Source: Belliella calami | GTDB lineage: Bacteria > Bacteroidota > Bacteroidia > Cytophagales > Cyclobacteriaceae | Reading direction: 5' to 3' | Assembly: GCF_022549695.1 (NCBI RefSeq) | Contig: NZ_JAKZGS010000002.1 | Location: 124,001 to 188,000 of the forward strand | DNA: 64,000 bases | Part shown: positions 27,759 through 36,964 of the stretch, piece by piece | How positions within the stretch are numbered: position 1 is the first letter of the stretch | How the letters are laid out: every line of letters starts with the position of its first letter | The notes under the pieces: model-generated | Told to the model about the DNA's origin: nothing | What the model saw: only the letters and a program-made list of their open reading frames with translations | Database searches by the model: none | Made by a program: the position numbers and the translations under genes

Positions 27759-28113
27759 CATCGGGTCATGACCCGGTTCTTATATCAAAGGCCCTTTCAG
27801 GGCACTCTCTCTTGATTATCAAGTTTAACCTCCCGATTCTAGGGAAAGGCTCTTCTGGGTTTTTATCTCGTTACTTTCTTTTTTTTTGCAGGACATGAAA
27901 CTTTTTGCTTCTTGTTTCTCCCTTCTCTGTCGTGAGTCTTAATGTCTCGTCCTAAAATTACCTGACACTTTTTTTATTGACTTCTCTTTATTTCCGATAG
28001 TCATTCAATTGCCCTTTCAGGGCAAATGTTCAACTGAAATCTTTTTAAACATCGGGTCATGACCCAATGCTTGGATCATAAGCCCCCTTAAGGGCATGTT
28101 CTTGGTTATTGCC
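27759..28113 (+). repeat. pair of ~65-bp palindrome-bearing repeats plus a third hairpin
   Basis: Two imperfect direct copies (27759-27823 and 28050-28113) share ATCGGGTCATGACCC, a perfect GGGTCATGACCC palindrome, and then a GCCC-AGGGC hairpin. A third hairpin TTGCCCTTTCAGGGCAA sits at 28009-28025. The rest of the 628-bp gap is pyrimidine-rich TCTCAC-type sequence with no open gene. Confidence 0.75.
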
Positions 28114-28301
28114 TCTCGTTTCACTCAGGTCTCACACTCTTGTCTCAAATTTTGTGTCTCATATCTCACGTCTCACCTCTAGCTTCTCTCTTGCATCTCA
28201 CTTCTTCCGCCCAATCACTCGCATTCAACATCAAAAGTCTAAAAATTAGTTCTTTTTTGAAGAAAGGAAATATTAGACCTTCCAAATACTAGATATTCCT
28301 T

Positions 28302-28309
28302 TAACTTTG
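28302..28309 (+). promoter_or_regulatory. candidate -7 element (TAnnTTTG) for transaldolase
   Basis: TAACTTTG matches the Bacteroidota -7 consensus and lies 33 bases before the ATG. No clear -33 TTTG box was found at normal spacing. Confidence 0.4.
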
Positions 28310-28342
28310 TTGGATCAACATTAATCATTAAACCTATATAAA

Positions 28343-29002
28343 ATGAAATTCTTTATTGACACTGCAAACCTTGACGAAATCAGAGAAGCATACGACCTTG
28401 GAGTTCTTGATGGCGTTACTACCAATCCATCATTGATGGCAAAAGAAGGCATTAGCGGAGACGCAAATGTTAGAGCTCACTACAAAGCAATCTGTGATAT
28501 TGTAGATGATAAAGTAAGTGCTGAGGTAATCTCAACTGATTTTGAAGGCATGATCAAAGAAGGTAAAGAGTTGGCAAAAATCGATGATAAAATTGTGGTG
28601 AAAATCCCAATGATCAGAGATGGTGTAAAAGCGATCAAATATTTCAATTCTGAAGGAATCAGAACAAATTGTACCTTGGTATTTTCTGCAGGTCAGGCAA
28701 TCTTAGCTGCCAAGGCAGGAGCTTCTTACCTTTCACCATTTATCGGGAGACTTGATGATATTTCTTATGATGGTCTTGAATTGATTGAGCAAATTGTACA
28801 CATTTACCATACTTATGGTTTTGCAACTGAAGTTTTGGCTGCATCTGTAAGACATTCAATGCATTTGATCAAATGTGCTGAAATCGGTGCTGATGTAGTA
28901 ACATGTCCATTGAAAGTAATCACTGGCTTGCTTAAGCATCCATTGACAGATTCTGGATTGGCTACATTCCTTGCTGATCATGCAAAAGCTGCTGGAAAAT
29001 AA
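28343..29002 (+). CDS. tal: transaldolase (small, TalC/MipB-type)
   Basis: A 219-residue class I aldolase barrel of the short transaldolase/FSA group. It has MKFFIDTANLDEI, GVTTNPSLMAKEG, the Schiff-base lysine in VVKIPM (Lys87), and ASYLSPFIGRLDD. The decisive position in VSAEVI is Glu61; fructose-6-phosphate aldolases have Gln there. This supports transaldolase activity, moving dihydroxyacetone units between sugar phosphates in the non-oxidative pentose pathway. rpe, at 4.3 kb, belongs to the same pathway but is not linked. Confidence 0.93.
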   Translation: MKFFIDTANLDEIREAYDLGVLDGVTTNPSLMAKEGISGDANVRAHYKAICDIVDDKVSAEVISTDFEGMIKEGKELAKIDDKIVVKIPMIRDGVKAIKYFNSEGIRTNCTLVFSAGQAILAAKAGASYLSPFIGRLDDISYDGLELIEQIVHIYHTYGFATEVLAASVRHSMHLIKCAEIGADVVTCPLKVITGLLKHPLTDSGLATFLADHAKAAGK

Positions 29003-29010
29003 AATAAAAA

Positions 29011-29084
29011 CCCACGGATTAGCATTTTGAAGTTTTATTGTGATTTTTCATAACAATTTAGGTTCAAAAGAAGTAATCCGTGGG
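29011..29084 (+). repeat. 11-bp inverted repeat after transaldolase
   Basis: CCCACGGATTA at 29011-29021 and TAATCCGTGGG at 29074-29084 are exact reverse complements separated by 52 AT-rich bases. The loop is long for a terminator, so a processing or attenuation structure is possible. Confidence 0.6.
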
Positions 29085-29117
29085 AATATTCATCGTTATA
29101 CAAACCGACCCAAATAG

Positions 29118-29321
29118 ATGTACATCATAAAAGTCAAAGGCAAAGCTAAAATACCAGATTATATACAGATCAGAGATGAGAACTTTGTATTAGTAGCATA
29201 TTTTAGAGCTGACAGACCTATGAAAAATGTAGAAAAATTCGGTTTGGAAGGAAAAGAAGAAGCATTAGAAGCTTTGATCAAAGATCTTCCTTTTGGGAAA
29301 CTTCAAAAATTGGAATTGTAA
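29118..29321 (+). CDS. small hypothetical protein upstream of ftsE
   Basis: A 67-residue cytoplasmic protein (MYIIKVKGKAKIPDYIQIRD start) with several predicted beta strands and a C-terminal helix, GLEGKEEALEALIKDL. There is no signal peptide, membrane segment or recognised family. Its stop is separated by two bases from the ftsE start, and it shares codon use with its neighbour, so it is likely a real co-translated gene. Confidence 0.75.
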   Translation: MYIIKVKGKAKIPDYIQIRDENFVLVAYFRADRPMKNVEKFGLEGKEEALEALIKDLPFGKLQKLEL

Positions 29322-29323
29322 GA

Positions 29324-30037
29324 ATGGATTTCACAGGCGAACCGATCATAAAAGTACAAGATGCAGGAATCTTTCAAGGATTAGATGCAGTATTGCACAA
29401 TGTAGATTTCAGCATTGAAAAAAATGAATTTGTGTTTCTCATCGGAAGGACAGGAAGTGGAAAAAGCTCCTTGCTCAAAACCCTCTATGCCGACCTACCA
29501 CTTAGGATGGGAGAAGCAGAAATAGTCGGATTCAACCTAAATAAAATAAAAAATAAAGACGTCCCTTTTCTAAGAAGAAAATTGGGAATTGTTTTTCAGG
29601 ACTTTCAATTATTCCCCGACAGATCAGTAGCTGAAAATATTTTTTTTGTGATGAAGGCTACAGGATGGAAAGACAAAAGCAAGATGAAAAGCAGGATGGC
29701 TGAAGTCCTTATGCAAGTAAATCTTGGTGATGCTGCCACCAAAATGCCCCATCAATTATCCGGAGGAGAACAACAAAGAGTAGTGATCGCTAGAGCCTTA
29801 ATCAACGAACCCGCAATACTACTCGCTGATGAACCTACTGGAAATCTAGATCCTGATGTAGCTGATGGTGTATTTAAACTTTTTCAGGAAATCAACAAAC
29901 AGGGGACTGCAATCCTGATGGCTACACACAACCATGATTTACTAAGAAAATATCCATATAGAGTATTGAAATGTGAAAAGGGATTGCTTTTGGATAGCAA
30001 GACTTCTGATATTTCTATCAACACTTCTTCATATTGA
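29324..30037 (+). CDS. ftsE: cell-division ATP-binding protein FtsE
   Basis: A 237-residue ABC ATPase of the FtsE/LolD group. Walker A is GRTGSGKSS, the Q-loop lies in IVFQDFQLFPDRSV, the signature is LSGGEQQR, and Walker B is ILLADEPTGNLDP. The switch histidine is in MATHNHDLL. The spacing and the FQLFPDRSVAENI block point to FtsE, which pairs with membrane FtsX to control peptidoglycan hydrolases at the septum. No ftsX gene is adjacent: the next 545 bp are non-coding. LolD is the main alternative. Confidence 0.85.
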   Translation: MDFTGEPIIKVQDAGIFQGLDAVLHNVDFSIEKNEFVFLIGRTGSGKSSLLKTLYADLPLRMGEAEIVGFNLNKIKNKDVPFLRRKLGIVFQDFQLFPDRSVAENIFFVMKATGWKDKSKMKSRMAEVLMQVNLGDAATKMPHQLSGGEQQRVVIARALINEPAILLADEPTGNLDPDVADGVFKLFQEINKQGTAILMATHNHDLLRKYPYRVLKCEKGLLLDSKTSDISINTSSY

Positions 30038-30164
30038 TAATAGCGTGAGTTAAAAATAGGCTTAAATTTCTGCGTATAATTGACAATTGAAAGTCGAAAG
30101 AAAATAAAAGTCTAATATCAAATCAAGTGACTATTAGGTAGAAGTGGATCAAAATATTTACGGA

Positions 30165-30301
30165 TATACGGAACTTTGCCACTAACTAAAAAAACCTGAT
30201 TTAGCTTAGGTCCGATATTAATTCATATTAGATACTCGTAGATATTGAACATAAGCAAGCAATCAACCTTGGAAATAAAGCTACTGGCAAAGAAGCGTAT
30301 G
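30165..30301 (+). repeat. degenerate copy B of the 142-bp element
   Basis: The right end and flank read CTACTGGCAAAGAAGCG then TATGTTCATATAAAATATT. They match copy A (CTACGTGCAAGAAAGCG then GATAGTCATATTAGATATT) at most positions. The left end TATACGGAACTTTGCCACTA also aligns. The interior is diverged. The remaining 30302-30582 is AT-rich leader of the S41 gene with no other feature seen. Confidence 0.6.
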
Positions 30302-30582
30302 TTCATATAAAATATTTATGAAATTAGAAAAATGGTATCTTGTTTTTCTAAAATTTTGTTTGCTGATAACTTACATAAGTGTTAAAGAGTAGAATTAAAA
30401 CAACACAGTATTTTTTTCTTTCTCACTTTGTTGAGATTAACTACAAAAGAATAATACAATAAAAGATATCAAAAATTTATTTTTTTCTCTTAAATTACTT
30501 GCCTTCAATCTATCATTTTGCGAAATCTACCTATTGGAAACAAAAAGCGATTGAGGCAGGTTAAATCAACAAATTAAAAGTT

Positions 30583-32031
30583 ATGAATTCACTTAAATAC
30601 AAGTTTAGAATTTATTTTCTCCTATCCATTTTGGCAATTACGCTATTTTCTTGCAAAGAAGATGATGAAATCGAGCCTGATGATGAAGAGGAAGTTATCG
30701 TATCTCCAAATGTTGCGATCAACAATTGGATTCAAGCTGTCATGAACGAGGTTTATTATTGGCTTGACGATATGAGATCCCCAATAGCAGTAAGTTCTGA
30801 GCCATCAGATTATTTTGAATCCTTATTATTTGAACCAACTGATAGATTTTCGATAATTTACCCAAATTTTCAAGAACTAAGAAATAGTCTATCTGGAGTT
30901 TCTACAGAAGCAGGATATGAATTTAGTTTAATTCGCGAAAGTCTCGACAATCAAAATGTCTTAGCTCCTGTTACTTATATAAAAAAGGGAAGTCCTGCTG
31001 ATATCGAGGGTTTAAAAAGAGGAGATATTTTAACTCAAATCAATGGGACAACAATGACTTTAGGTAACTATCAATCATTACTGAGAAGTATTTCCTCAAA
31101 TCACTCTGTAACCTTTAGAAGATTTGACGAAGGAAACAACACTTATGCCGCAGGACAATCAATTAATCTAACTACCACCTTAATTGAAGAAAATCCAAAT
31201 TTCTTAGATACAATATATACGGTTGACAATCAGAAAATCGGATATTTTATTTATAATTTCTTTTCCCCTGGTGTTGAAGATTCTGAAGGAGAAGTGGATA
31301 CAAGATATGATCAAGAAATGGATGAAGTTTTTGCTAACTTTAAAGCTGAAGGGATTAACCATTTAATAGTTGATTTTAGGTATAATGGTGGAGGCTTCGT
31401 TTCTAGTTCTGTCAATTTAGCTAGTTTGATTGCTCCGAACATAACCTCGACAAGTGTATTCTCCAAAACAAAATTTAACAGTTTTCTTTCAAGATTTTCT
31501 CAATTCCAAAATGTTCAAACAAATTTTAAAGTAAAAAGTCAAAACATTGGAAACTTACTTTCAGAAAATAAAATATTTGTCATTACATCAACTAGAACTG
31601 CATCCGCAAGTGAACTAGTGATCAATTCACTGAGACCTTATATGGAGGTAGTTATAATCGGAGATGTCACTAATGGTAAAAATGTTGGTTCAGTACTTTT
31701 TGAGGATGAAGATAACCCTGACAATAATTACGGATTGTTGCCTATCATCTCAAAAAGTTTTAATAGCCTAGATCAATCTGATTATGGAAACGGCTTTAAT
31801 CCAGACTTTAATATCAATGAGCTTGATTTCATTAACTTAATTGATCTTGGAAACCTCAATGAACCTTTATTAAAAGCTACTATGGACAGGGTTTTGAATA
31901 GGCCACCTACAGGTAGAAGATCCAAAATAGAAAGAGAACACATTTCTTCCTCCTTGGACAGAAAAATCAGACAAGGGCTTTTACTTGAAGATTCAAAATC
32001 AGTAAAAGAAGCTTTCGAAAAAATAAAATAA
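30583..32031 (+). CDS. S41 (C-terminal processing) peptidase, lipoprotein
   Basis: A 482-residue lipoprotein (lipobox ITLFSC, Cys24) with an acidic spacer. A PDZ domain (about residues 125-205, GSPADIEGLKRGDILTQING) precedes the S41 catalytic domain. The serine is in STRTASASEL and the lysine in TNGKNVGS, the Ser-Lys dyad of tail-specific proteases; LIVDFRYNGGG is the structural motif before it. It probably degrades or trims proteins in the periplasm or at the cell surface. A hairpin terminator follows. Confidence 0.92.
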   Translation: MNSLKYKFRIYFLLSILAITLFSCKEDDEIEPDDEEEVIVSPNVAINNWIQAVMNEVYYWLDDMRSPIAVSSEPSDYFESLLFEPTDRFSIIYPNFQELRNSLSGVSTEAGYEFSLIRESLDNQNVLAPVTYIKKGSPADIEGLKRGDILTQINGTTMTLGNYQSLLRSISSNHSVTFRRFDEGNNTYAAGQSINLTTTLIEENPNFLDTIYTVDNQKIGYFIYNFFSPGVEDSEGEVDTRYDQEMDEVFANFKAEGINHLIVDFRYNGGGFVSSSVNLASLIAPNITSTSVFSKTKFNSFLSRFSQFQNVQTNFKVKSQNIGNLLSENKIFVITSTRTASASELVINSLRPYMEVVIIGDVTNGKNVGSVLFEDEDNPDNNYGLLPIISKSFNSLDQSDYGNGFNPDFNINELDFINLIDLGNLNEPLLKATMDRVLNRPPTGRRSKIEREHISSSLDRKIRQGLLLEDSKSVKEAFEKIK

Positions 32032-32063
32032 AACAAAAAATACCGAATTAAATTTAATTTTCT

Positions 32064-32098
32064 AAAACCCGATATTGTCAAAAACGATATCGGGTTTT
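32064..32098 (+). terminator. terminator after the S41 peptidase
   Basis: A 12-bp perfect stem (AAAACCCGATAT with ATATCGGGTTTT) with an 11-nt loop, running into CCTTTTATTT. Confidence 0.85.
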
Positions 32099-32153
32099 CC
32101 TTTTATTTATCAGCCTATAATCGTATTATCGCTAATTAAAACCGAAATTACCC

Positions 32154-32603
32154 ATGGATTATAAGATAAGAGATTGCGAAGAAAAAGACCTAGAAGACTT
32201 GGTAAAATTGTGTGCTGCACATGCAGAATATGAAAAAGGAGAGTTTGAACCCACAGGCAAAGTAGAAGCACTCAAAGCTGGGATATTTGGAGATCCCAAA
32301 AGACTAAACTGCTGGGTGGTGGAATTTGATGGAAAAGTAGAAGGATTCGCTACTTATACTTTTGATTACTCTACTTGGGATGCTGCTTCATTTTTGTATA
32401 TGGATTGCCTCTACCTGAATGAAAACATCAGAAGCAAAGGAATCGGCACTGAGATCATGAAGAGAATTCAAGCTGTTGCAAAAGAAAAAAACTGCGTCAA
32501 TATCCAATGGCAAACACCTGAGTTCAATGCATTGGCCATCAAGTTTTATGTCGGGTTAGGAAGTACCGGAAAGCAAAAAATGCGTTTTTTTATGAAGCCT
32601 TGA
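32154..32603 (+). CDS. GNAT family N-acetyltransferase
   Basis: A 149-residue acetyltransferase. The N-terminus IRDCEEKDLEDLVKLCAAHA, the core LYMDCLYLNENIRSKGIGTEIM with the acetyl-CoA-binding R-x-x-G-x-G motif, and the final EFNALAIKFYVGLG are typical. It resembles diamine/thialysine acetyltransferases in length and layout, but the substrate is not certain. The gene is convergent with glycerate kinase, and their 3' ends overlap by 14 bp. Confidence 0.88.
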   Translation: MDYKIRDCEEKDLEDLVKLCAAHAEYEKGEFEPTGKVEALKAGIFGDPKRLNCWVVEFDGKVEGFATYTFDYSTWDAASFLYMDCLYLNENIRSKGIGTEIMKRIQAVAKEKNCVNIQWQTPEFNALAIKFYVGLGSTGKQKMRFFMKP

Positions 32604-33699
32604 TCGATTTGCAAAGATCAATCGTGATTTGCTTTAAGTTAAGCTCAGCAGTATTTCTGAAATCGGGTTTTGAGAAATCCAAATCAGGTAATGACATCAC
32701 CAAATCAAAGCCATCTTTTCCACCTTCTTCACCAGAGGTGATTAGGATGGTTTTCTTTTGATGTTTTTTTGCAATCTGCAACAACTCATAACTCCCCTTC
32801 CCTCCTGCTGATTGACTATCATATCTCCCCTCACCAGTAATTACCAAATCTGCAGTTGCTACCTTTTTTTCTATTTCTACTTTTTCAAAAAACCATTTTG
32901 AACCCATTTCAATAGTCAAATCAAAGAAATGTGCCAAACCAAGAGCAACTCCTCCTGCAGCCCCAAACCCATGCAAATCATTGATTTTCTTGGAACTTTT
33001 CTCTCCAAATATTCTAATCAAATTTTCGCAATAGGTCAAATAAGCAGCATGCTGATCCGATTTCAGCCCTTTTTGTAAACCAAAAACAGGAATAGCTCCA
33101 AACTCGCCAAAAAACTTATTGTCAACATCACAAAGAATAGTGAATTTCAAATCTCTTTTTATAATTGGCGCTTGGATATATTTGATTTTCGAAAGTAGAT
33201 TGTCAGAAAACATACTCAATTCCCTGCCTTTTTCATCCAAAAAAAGAAATCCTAAAGCCCTCAAAATCCCAATCCCCAAATCAATGCTTGCACTTCCTCC
33301 CAATCCCAAGATGATATTTCTAGCTCCATTTGATACAGCATCTTTGATCAATTCACCTGTTCCATAAGAATTGGCTATCCAAGGATTGATTTCTTCTGAT
33401 TTCAGAAATTTGATACCTGACACTGTAGAGATGTCCAAGTAAGCTTTTGCATGCACAGTATCCAAAAAGTAATAACCCAACCGCGGTCTTCCTATAGCAT
33501 CCAAAGCGAAAAGCTCTTTCTGCTCCAATTTCAAAGCATTTCCCAACAAAAAACATGTCCCATCACCACCATCGGCAATGGGACATAGTTCAATGTTAAA
33601 ATCTTTGTCACAATCCTTCAAAGTCTCTCCTATGATAGCGGCTGCAATATCTGCTTCCATCGTACCTTTGAAAGCATTCGGTGAGATTAAAATTTTCAT
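32590..33699 (-). CDS. glxK: glycerate kinase (GlxK/GarK family)
   Basis: This enzyme phosphorylates D-glycerate to 2- or 3-phosphoglycerate. The 369-residue sequence has ISPNAFKGTMEADIAA, IADGGDGT, the glycine-rich NIILGLGGSASIDLGIG, GAAGGVALGL, and VITGEGRYDSQSAGGKG, all family hallmarks. It starts one base after the stop of the upstream AGCS symporter gene, so the two form an operon. Import of a substrate linked to glycerate metabolism is conceivable, but AGCS carriers usually move alanine or glycine. Confidence 0.94.
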   Translation of the reverse strand: MKILISPNAFKGTMEADIAAAIIGETLKDCDKDFNIELCPIADGGDGTCFLLGNALKLEQKELFALDAIGRPRLGYYFLDTVHAKAYLDISTVSGIKFLKSEEINPWIANSYGTGELIKDAVSNGARNIILGLGGSASIDLGIGILRALGFLFLDEKGRELSMFSDNLLSKIKYIQAPIIKRDLKFTILCDVDNKFFGEFGAIPVFGLQKGLKSDQHAAYLTYCENLIRIFGEKSSKKINDLHGFGAAGGVALGLAHFFDLTIEMGSKWFFEKVEIEKKVATADLVITGEGRYDSQSAGGKGSYELLQIAKKHQKKTILITSGEEGGKDGFDLVMSLPDLDFSKPDFRNTAELNLKQITIDLCKSIKAS

Positions 33700-33700
33700 G

Positions 33701-35059
33701 TCAATACTTTTTCTCAGCTTTCATTCTTTTGAAATAATCCTTGGAAGCAGCTTTTACTTTTGGAGCCAAATAGATCGTAGATATCATCGTCGGAATTGCC
33801 ATTACAGCATACATCCCATCGATAAAACTAACGACCACTTCCAGTGAAGCCACAGCTCCAGCTACGATGGTAACGAGGTAAAAGTAATTATAGTAATTGG
33901 CTTTTTTGGGACCAAAAAGATAATTGAAACACTTATGTCCATAGTAAGAATAAGTAAACATCGTAGAAAGCGCAAACACCAAAACTGCTAACATCAATAG
34001 GTACTTTCCGAAACCAGGAAGTGCCATTTCAAATGCCGATAAAGTTAATTTTACACCATCATTTTCTGTACTTTCCCATACACCTGTCAATAAAATAACT
34101 AAAGCTGTCAACGTACATACCACAATTGTATCGATAAATGGTCCAAGCATAGCGATCAAACCTTCTCTTACCGGTTCATTATTTTTGGAGGCGCCATGCA
34201 CCATAGGAGCTGTGCCAATGCCAGCTTCGTTGGAAAATGCAGCTCTCCTTGCCCCGATTACTATCACGGCACCTACTGCACCACCCATCACTGCATTTCC
34301 TGTAAAGGCATCTACAACGATAAGTTTCAACATTTCAGGTACATCACCTATATATTGGATCATAATGATGATCACAGTGATGAAATACAATCCAACCATA
34401 AATGGCACAAGCTTCGAAGCTACCATTGCTATTCTTTTGATTCCTCCAAGAATAACGACAGCTACAATCAACATCATTGATATTCCCAAGATCCATTTGG
34501 TAGTGTCACCACTATCCAAATTGTTAGGTTGTAAAAGGACTGTTCTGAGTACTGCAGTCAATTGGTTTGCCTGAAAAATAGCCAACAATCCCAAAACCCC
34601 AGCTACTGAAAATAAAATAGACAAAGGCTTCCATTTTTTTCCCATTCCTTCTTCGATGACATACATGGGGCCACCTTGAACTTCTCCACTTGCATCTTTA
34701 CTTCTGAACATAATGGCAAGTGTACAGGAAAAATATTTTGTGGCCATCCCAACAAATGCAGACATCCACATCCAGAATATTGCACCAGGGCCACCCATAT
34801 TGATCGCAATTGCCACCCCGCTGATATTTCCCAATCCCACCGTAGCCGCAATGGCAGCAGAAAGAGCTTGCGTAGAACTTATCTGCCCCGGCATATTTTG
34901 GTCGTCAAATTTGCCGCTAACCAACTTGATTGCGTGCCCTAAATGTCTGAAAGGCAGAAATCCAGAGTATAAAAATAAAAGTAAGCCACCCCCCATCAAA
35001 AGGACAAGCATAGGTGTGTCCCAAATCCAATTACTAAAATCTATTATAAACTGTCCCAT
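33701..35059 (-). CDS. alanine/glycine:cation symporter (AGCS family)
   Basis: A 452-residue inner-membrane symporter with about 11 transmembrane helices. Diagnostic stretches are TQALSAAIAATVGLGNISGVA near the N-terminus, GGPGAIFWMW, EVQGGPMYVIEEGMG, and RRAAFSNEAGIGTAPMVHGA. The family takes up alanine or glycine with sodium or protons. It is the first gene of a two-gene operon with glycerate kinase. A perfect TACATTTG (a TAnnTTTG match) lies only five bases upstream of the start, hinting at a leaderless mRNA or a later start. Confidence 0.94.
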   Translation of the reverse strand: MGQFIIDFSNWIWDTPMLVLLMGGGLLLFLYSGFLPFRHLGHAIKLVSGKFDDQNMPGQISSTQALSAAIAATVGLGNISGVAIAINMGGPGAIFWMWMSAFVGMATKYFSCTLAIMFRSKDASGEVQGGPMYVIEEGMGKKWKPLSILFSVAGVLGLLAIFQANQLTAVLRTVLLQPNNLDSGDTTKWILGISMMLIVAVVILGGIKRIAMVASKLVPFMVGLYFITVIIIMIQYIGDVPEMLKLIVVDAFTGNAVMGGAVGAVIVIGARRAAFSNEAGIGTAPMVHGASKNNEPVREGLIAMLGPFIDTIVVCTLTALVILLTGVWESTENDGVKLTLSAFEMALPGFGKYLLMLAVLVFALSTMFTYSYYGHKCFNYLFGPKKANYYNYFYLVTIVAGAVASLEVVVSFIDGMYAVMAIPTMISTIYLAPKVKAASKDYFKRMKAEKKY

Positions 35060-35368
35060 TATTCAAATGTAAATGAAATAGCATATTAAGTGCATTTTTT
35101 TGATTTTGCAAAATAAAAGTTTTCAACTGCTGCTCATAAACCAACAATAAGACGCTTAAGAGATCCGAAATTTCACCTTGGATAAATTTATGTTTCGTAA
35201 AATACACAACAGGATTTATTGCGGTACTATAAAAATCAACCCATTCATCAATTTTTTTCAAAAAGATGATAAAAATAATGAAGAAATTTTCAAATCGAGC
35301 TCATATTTTAATATCTTGAAATTCAATTTACATCTAGTATCAATTTCACAATTCCCCAAATAAATCTA
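35060..35368. other. divergent intergenic region, no gene seen
   Basis: About 309 AT-rich bases between the symporter and the Gfo/Idh/MocA gene. It must hold two divergent promoters. No repeat, RNA or credible open frame was recognised. Confidence 0.6.
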
Positions 35369-36832
35369 ATGAAAAAAGATAAAGCAACTCCCGAAAACAA
35401 TTCAAGGAGAAATTTCATCAAAGCATCGGCGACTGCACTAGCAGGATTTTATTTTGTACCTCGACATGTACTTGGAGGACCTGGTTTTATAGCACCCTCA
35501 GATAGGTTAAGAGTAGCAGGCATAGGAGTTGGAGGAATGGGAGGAGGAGATGTCAGAGGAGTTTTCAACAGTGGAAAAGTTGATTTTGTGTCTCTATGTG
35601 ATGTGGATGACACACGAGCAAAGCAAAGTGTAGAAGCGCATCCTAAAGCCAAATATTATAGAGATTATAGAGAAATGCTCGAAAAAGAGCATAAAAACAT
35701 AGATGCAATTACCATTTCTACACCAGATCACATGCATGCCATCCAGGCAATGGCAGCGATGCAACTTGGCAAGCATGTCTATGTCCAAAAGCCGCTTTCA
35801 CACGATATATATGAAGCTCGCATGCTTACAGAAGCTGCTGACAAATATAAAGTAGTAACCCAAATGGGAAATCAAGGTTCTTCTGGAGAAGGAGTTCGAA
35901 AAATGGTAGAGTGGTATAATGCAGGACTTATCGGAGAAGCGACGAGAGTTTATTGTTGGACAGATAGACCCGTTTGGCCACAAGGGATTCCCTGGTCAGG
36001 TGAAAAAGCAACACCACCAGCAGATCTAGATTGGGACTTATGGTTGGGGACTGCGCCACAAAAGGATTATGTAGCTAATCTTATCCCATTCAATTGGAGA
36101 GGATGGTGGGATTACGGAACAGGAGCTTTGGGCGATATGGCCTGTCATATCATGGAACCACCATTTAGAGTCTTGGGATTGGGCTATCCTGAGTCAGCGG
36201 AATGTAGTGTCGGGTCTGTGTATGTGGGTGAATTCCAACGTGGATATTTCCCTGAAAGCTGCCCCCCTTCTTCCCATATCACATTGAAATTCAAAAGAGA
36301 AGGGAAAGAAGATTTGGCTTTTCATTGGATGGACGGAGGAATCCAACCAGCAAGACCGGAGGAATTAGGACCAAATGAAATGATGGGTGATGGAGGTAAT
36401 GGTGTAATCATAGAGGGAACCAAAGGGAAAATGATGTGTGGAACATACGGTAGAGATCCAAAATTACTTCCAACAGCAAAAACCAGCGAAATAAACGTAC
36501 CTGAAACATTGTACAGAGTTCCAGGAGGAGATTCCGGGCATTATAATAACTGGGTAGATGCTTGTATAGGTGGATATGGAAGCAAGGAATATGATCAATT
36601 GAGTTCTCCTTTCTCTGTAGCAGGACCATTGACAGAATCTGTGCTTATGGGTAACCTTGCTATTAGAAGCTATGACTATAGAACTCCCAGAGAAAATGGT
36701 AATGGATTCGATTATCCAGGTAGAGGCATCAAGCTCGTATGGGATGGACCAAACATGAAAGTAACCAATTTTGAAGCAGCCAATCAGTTTGTAAAAAGAG
36801 AATACAGAAAAGGTTGGGAATTAGGAGTATGA
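35369..36832 (+). CDS. Gfo/Idh/MocA family oxidoreductase, Tat-exported
   Basis: A 487-residue NAD(P)-dependent oxidoreductase. The N-terminus NSRRNFIKASATALAGFYF is a twin-arginine signal, so the folded enzyme is probably exported with its cofactor. The Rossmann motif is RVAGIGVGGMGGGDV, followed by the family marker STPDHMHAIQAMAAMQLGKHVYVQKP with the catalytic-region lysine. The C-terminal part (GTGALGDMACHIMEPPFRVL) is the substrate-binding sheet. Such proteins act on sugars or inositols in glycan breakdown; the substrate is unknown here. It has its own terminator at 36862-36889. Confidence 0.93.
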   Translation: MKKDKATPENNSRRNFIKASATALAGFYFVPRHVLGGPGFIAPSDRLRVAGIGVGGMGGGDVRGVFNSGKVDFVSLCDVDDTRAKQSVEAHPKAKYYRDYREMLEKEHKNIDAITISTPDHMHAIQAMAAMQLGKHVYVQKPLSHDIYEARMLTEAADKYKVVTQMGNQGSSGEGVRKMVEWYNAGLIGEATRVYCWTDRPVWPQGIPWSGEKATPPADLDWDLWLGTAPQKDYVANLIPFNWRGWWDYGTGALGDMACHIMEPPFRVLGLGYPESAECSVGSVYVGEFQRGYFPESCPPSSHITLKFKREGKEDLAFHWMDGGIQPARPEELGPNEMMGDGGNGVIIEGTKGKMMCGTYGRDPKLLPTAKTSEINVPETLYRVPGGDSGHYNNWVDACIGGYGSKEYDQLSSPFSVAGPLTESVLMGNLAIRSYDYRTPRENGNGFDYPGRGIKLVWDGPNMKVTNFEAANQFVKREYRKGWELGV

Positions 36833-36861
36833 TCAAGTGATTTAAATTAAAACCAATTGTT

Positions 36862-36889
36862 AAAGGAGCGGAAAAATCACCGCTCCTTT
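36862..36889 (+). terminator. terminator after the oxidoreductase
   Basis: A 10-bp perfect stem (AAAGGAGCGG with CCGCTCCTTT) with an 8-nt loop, followed by TCTATTTT. Confidence 0.85.
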
Positions 36890-36964
36890 TCTATTTTAAA
36901 TGAATCAAATTCTTAGTAGATTTAGATTCATAATATTGCAAATTCACAAACCAAATCTCCTATT

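Noticed and set aside
35034-35261. 75-residue minus-strand frame
   Set aside because: It overlaps the symporter start, has no recognisable features, and lies in a divergent promoter region.
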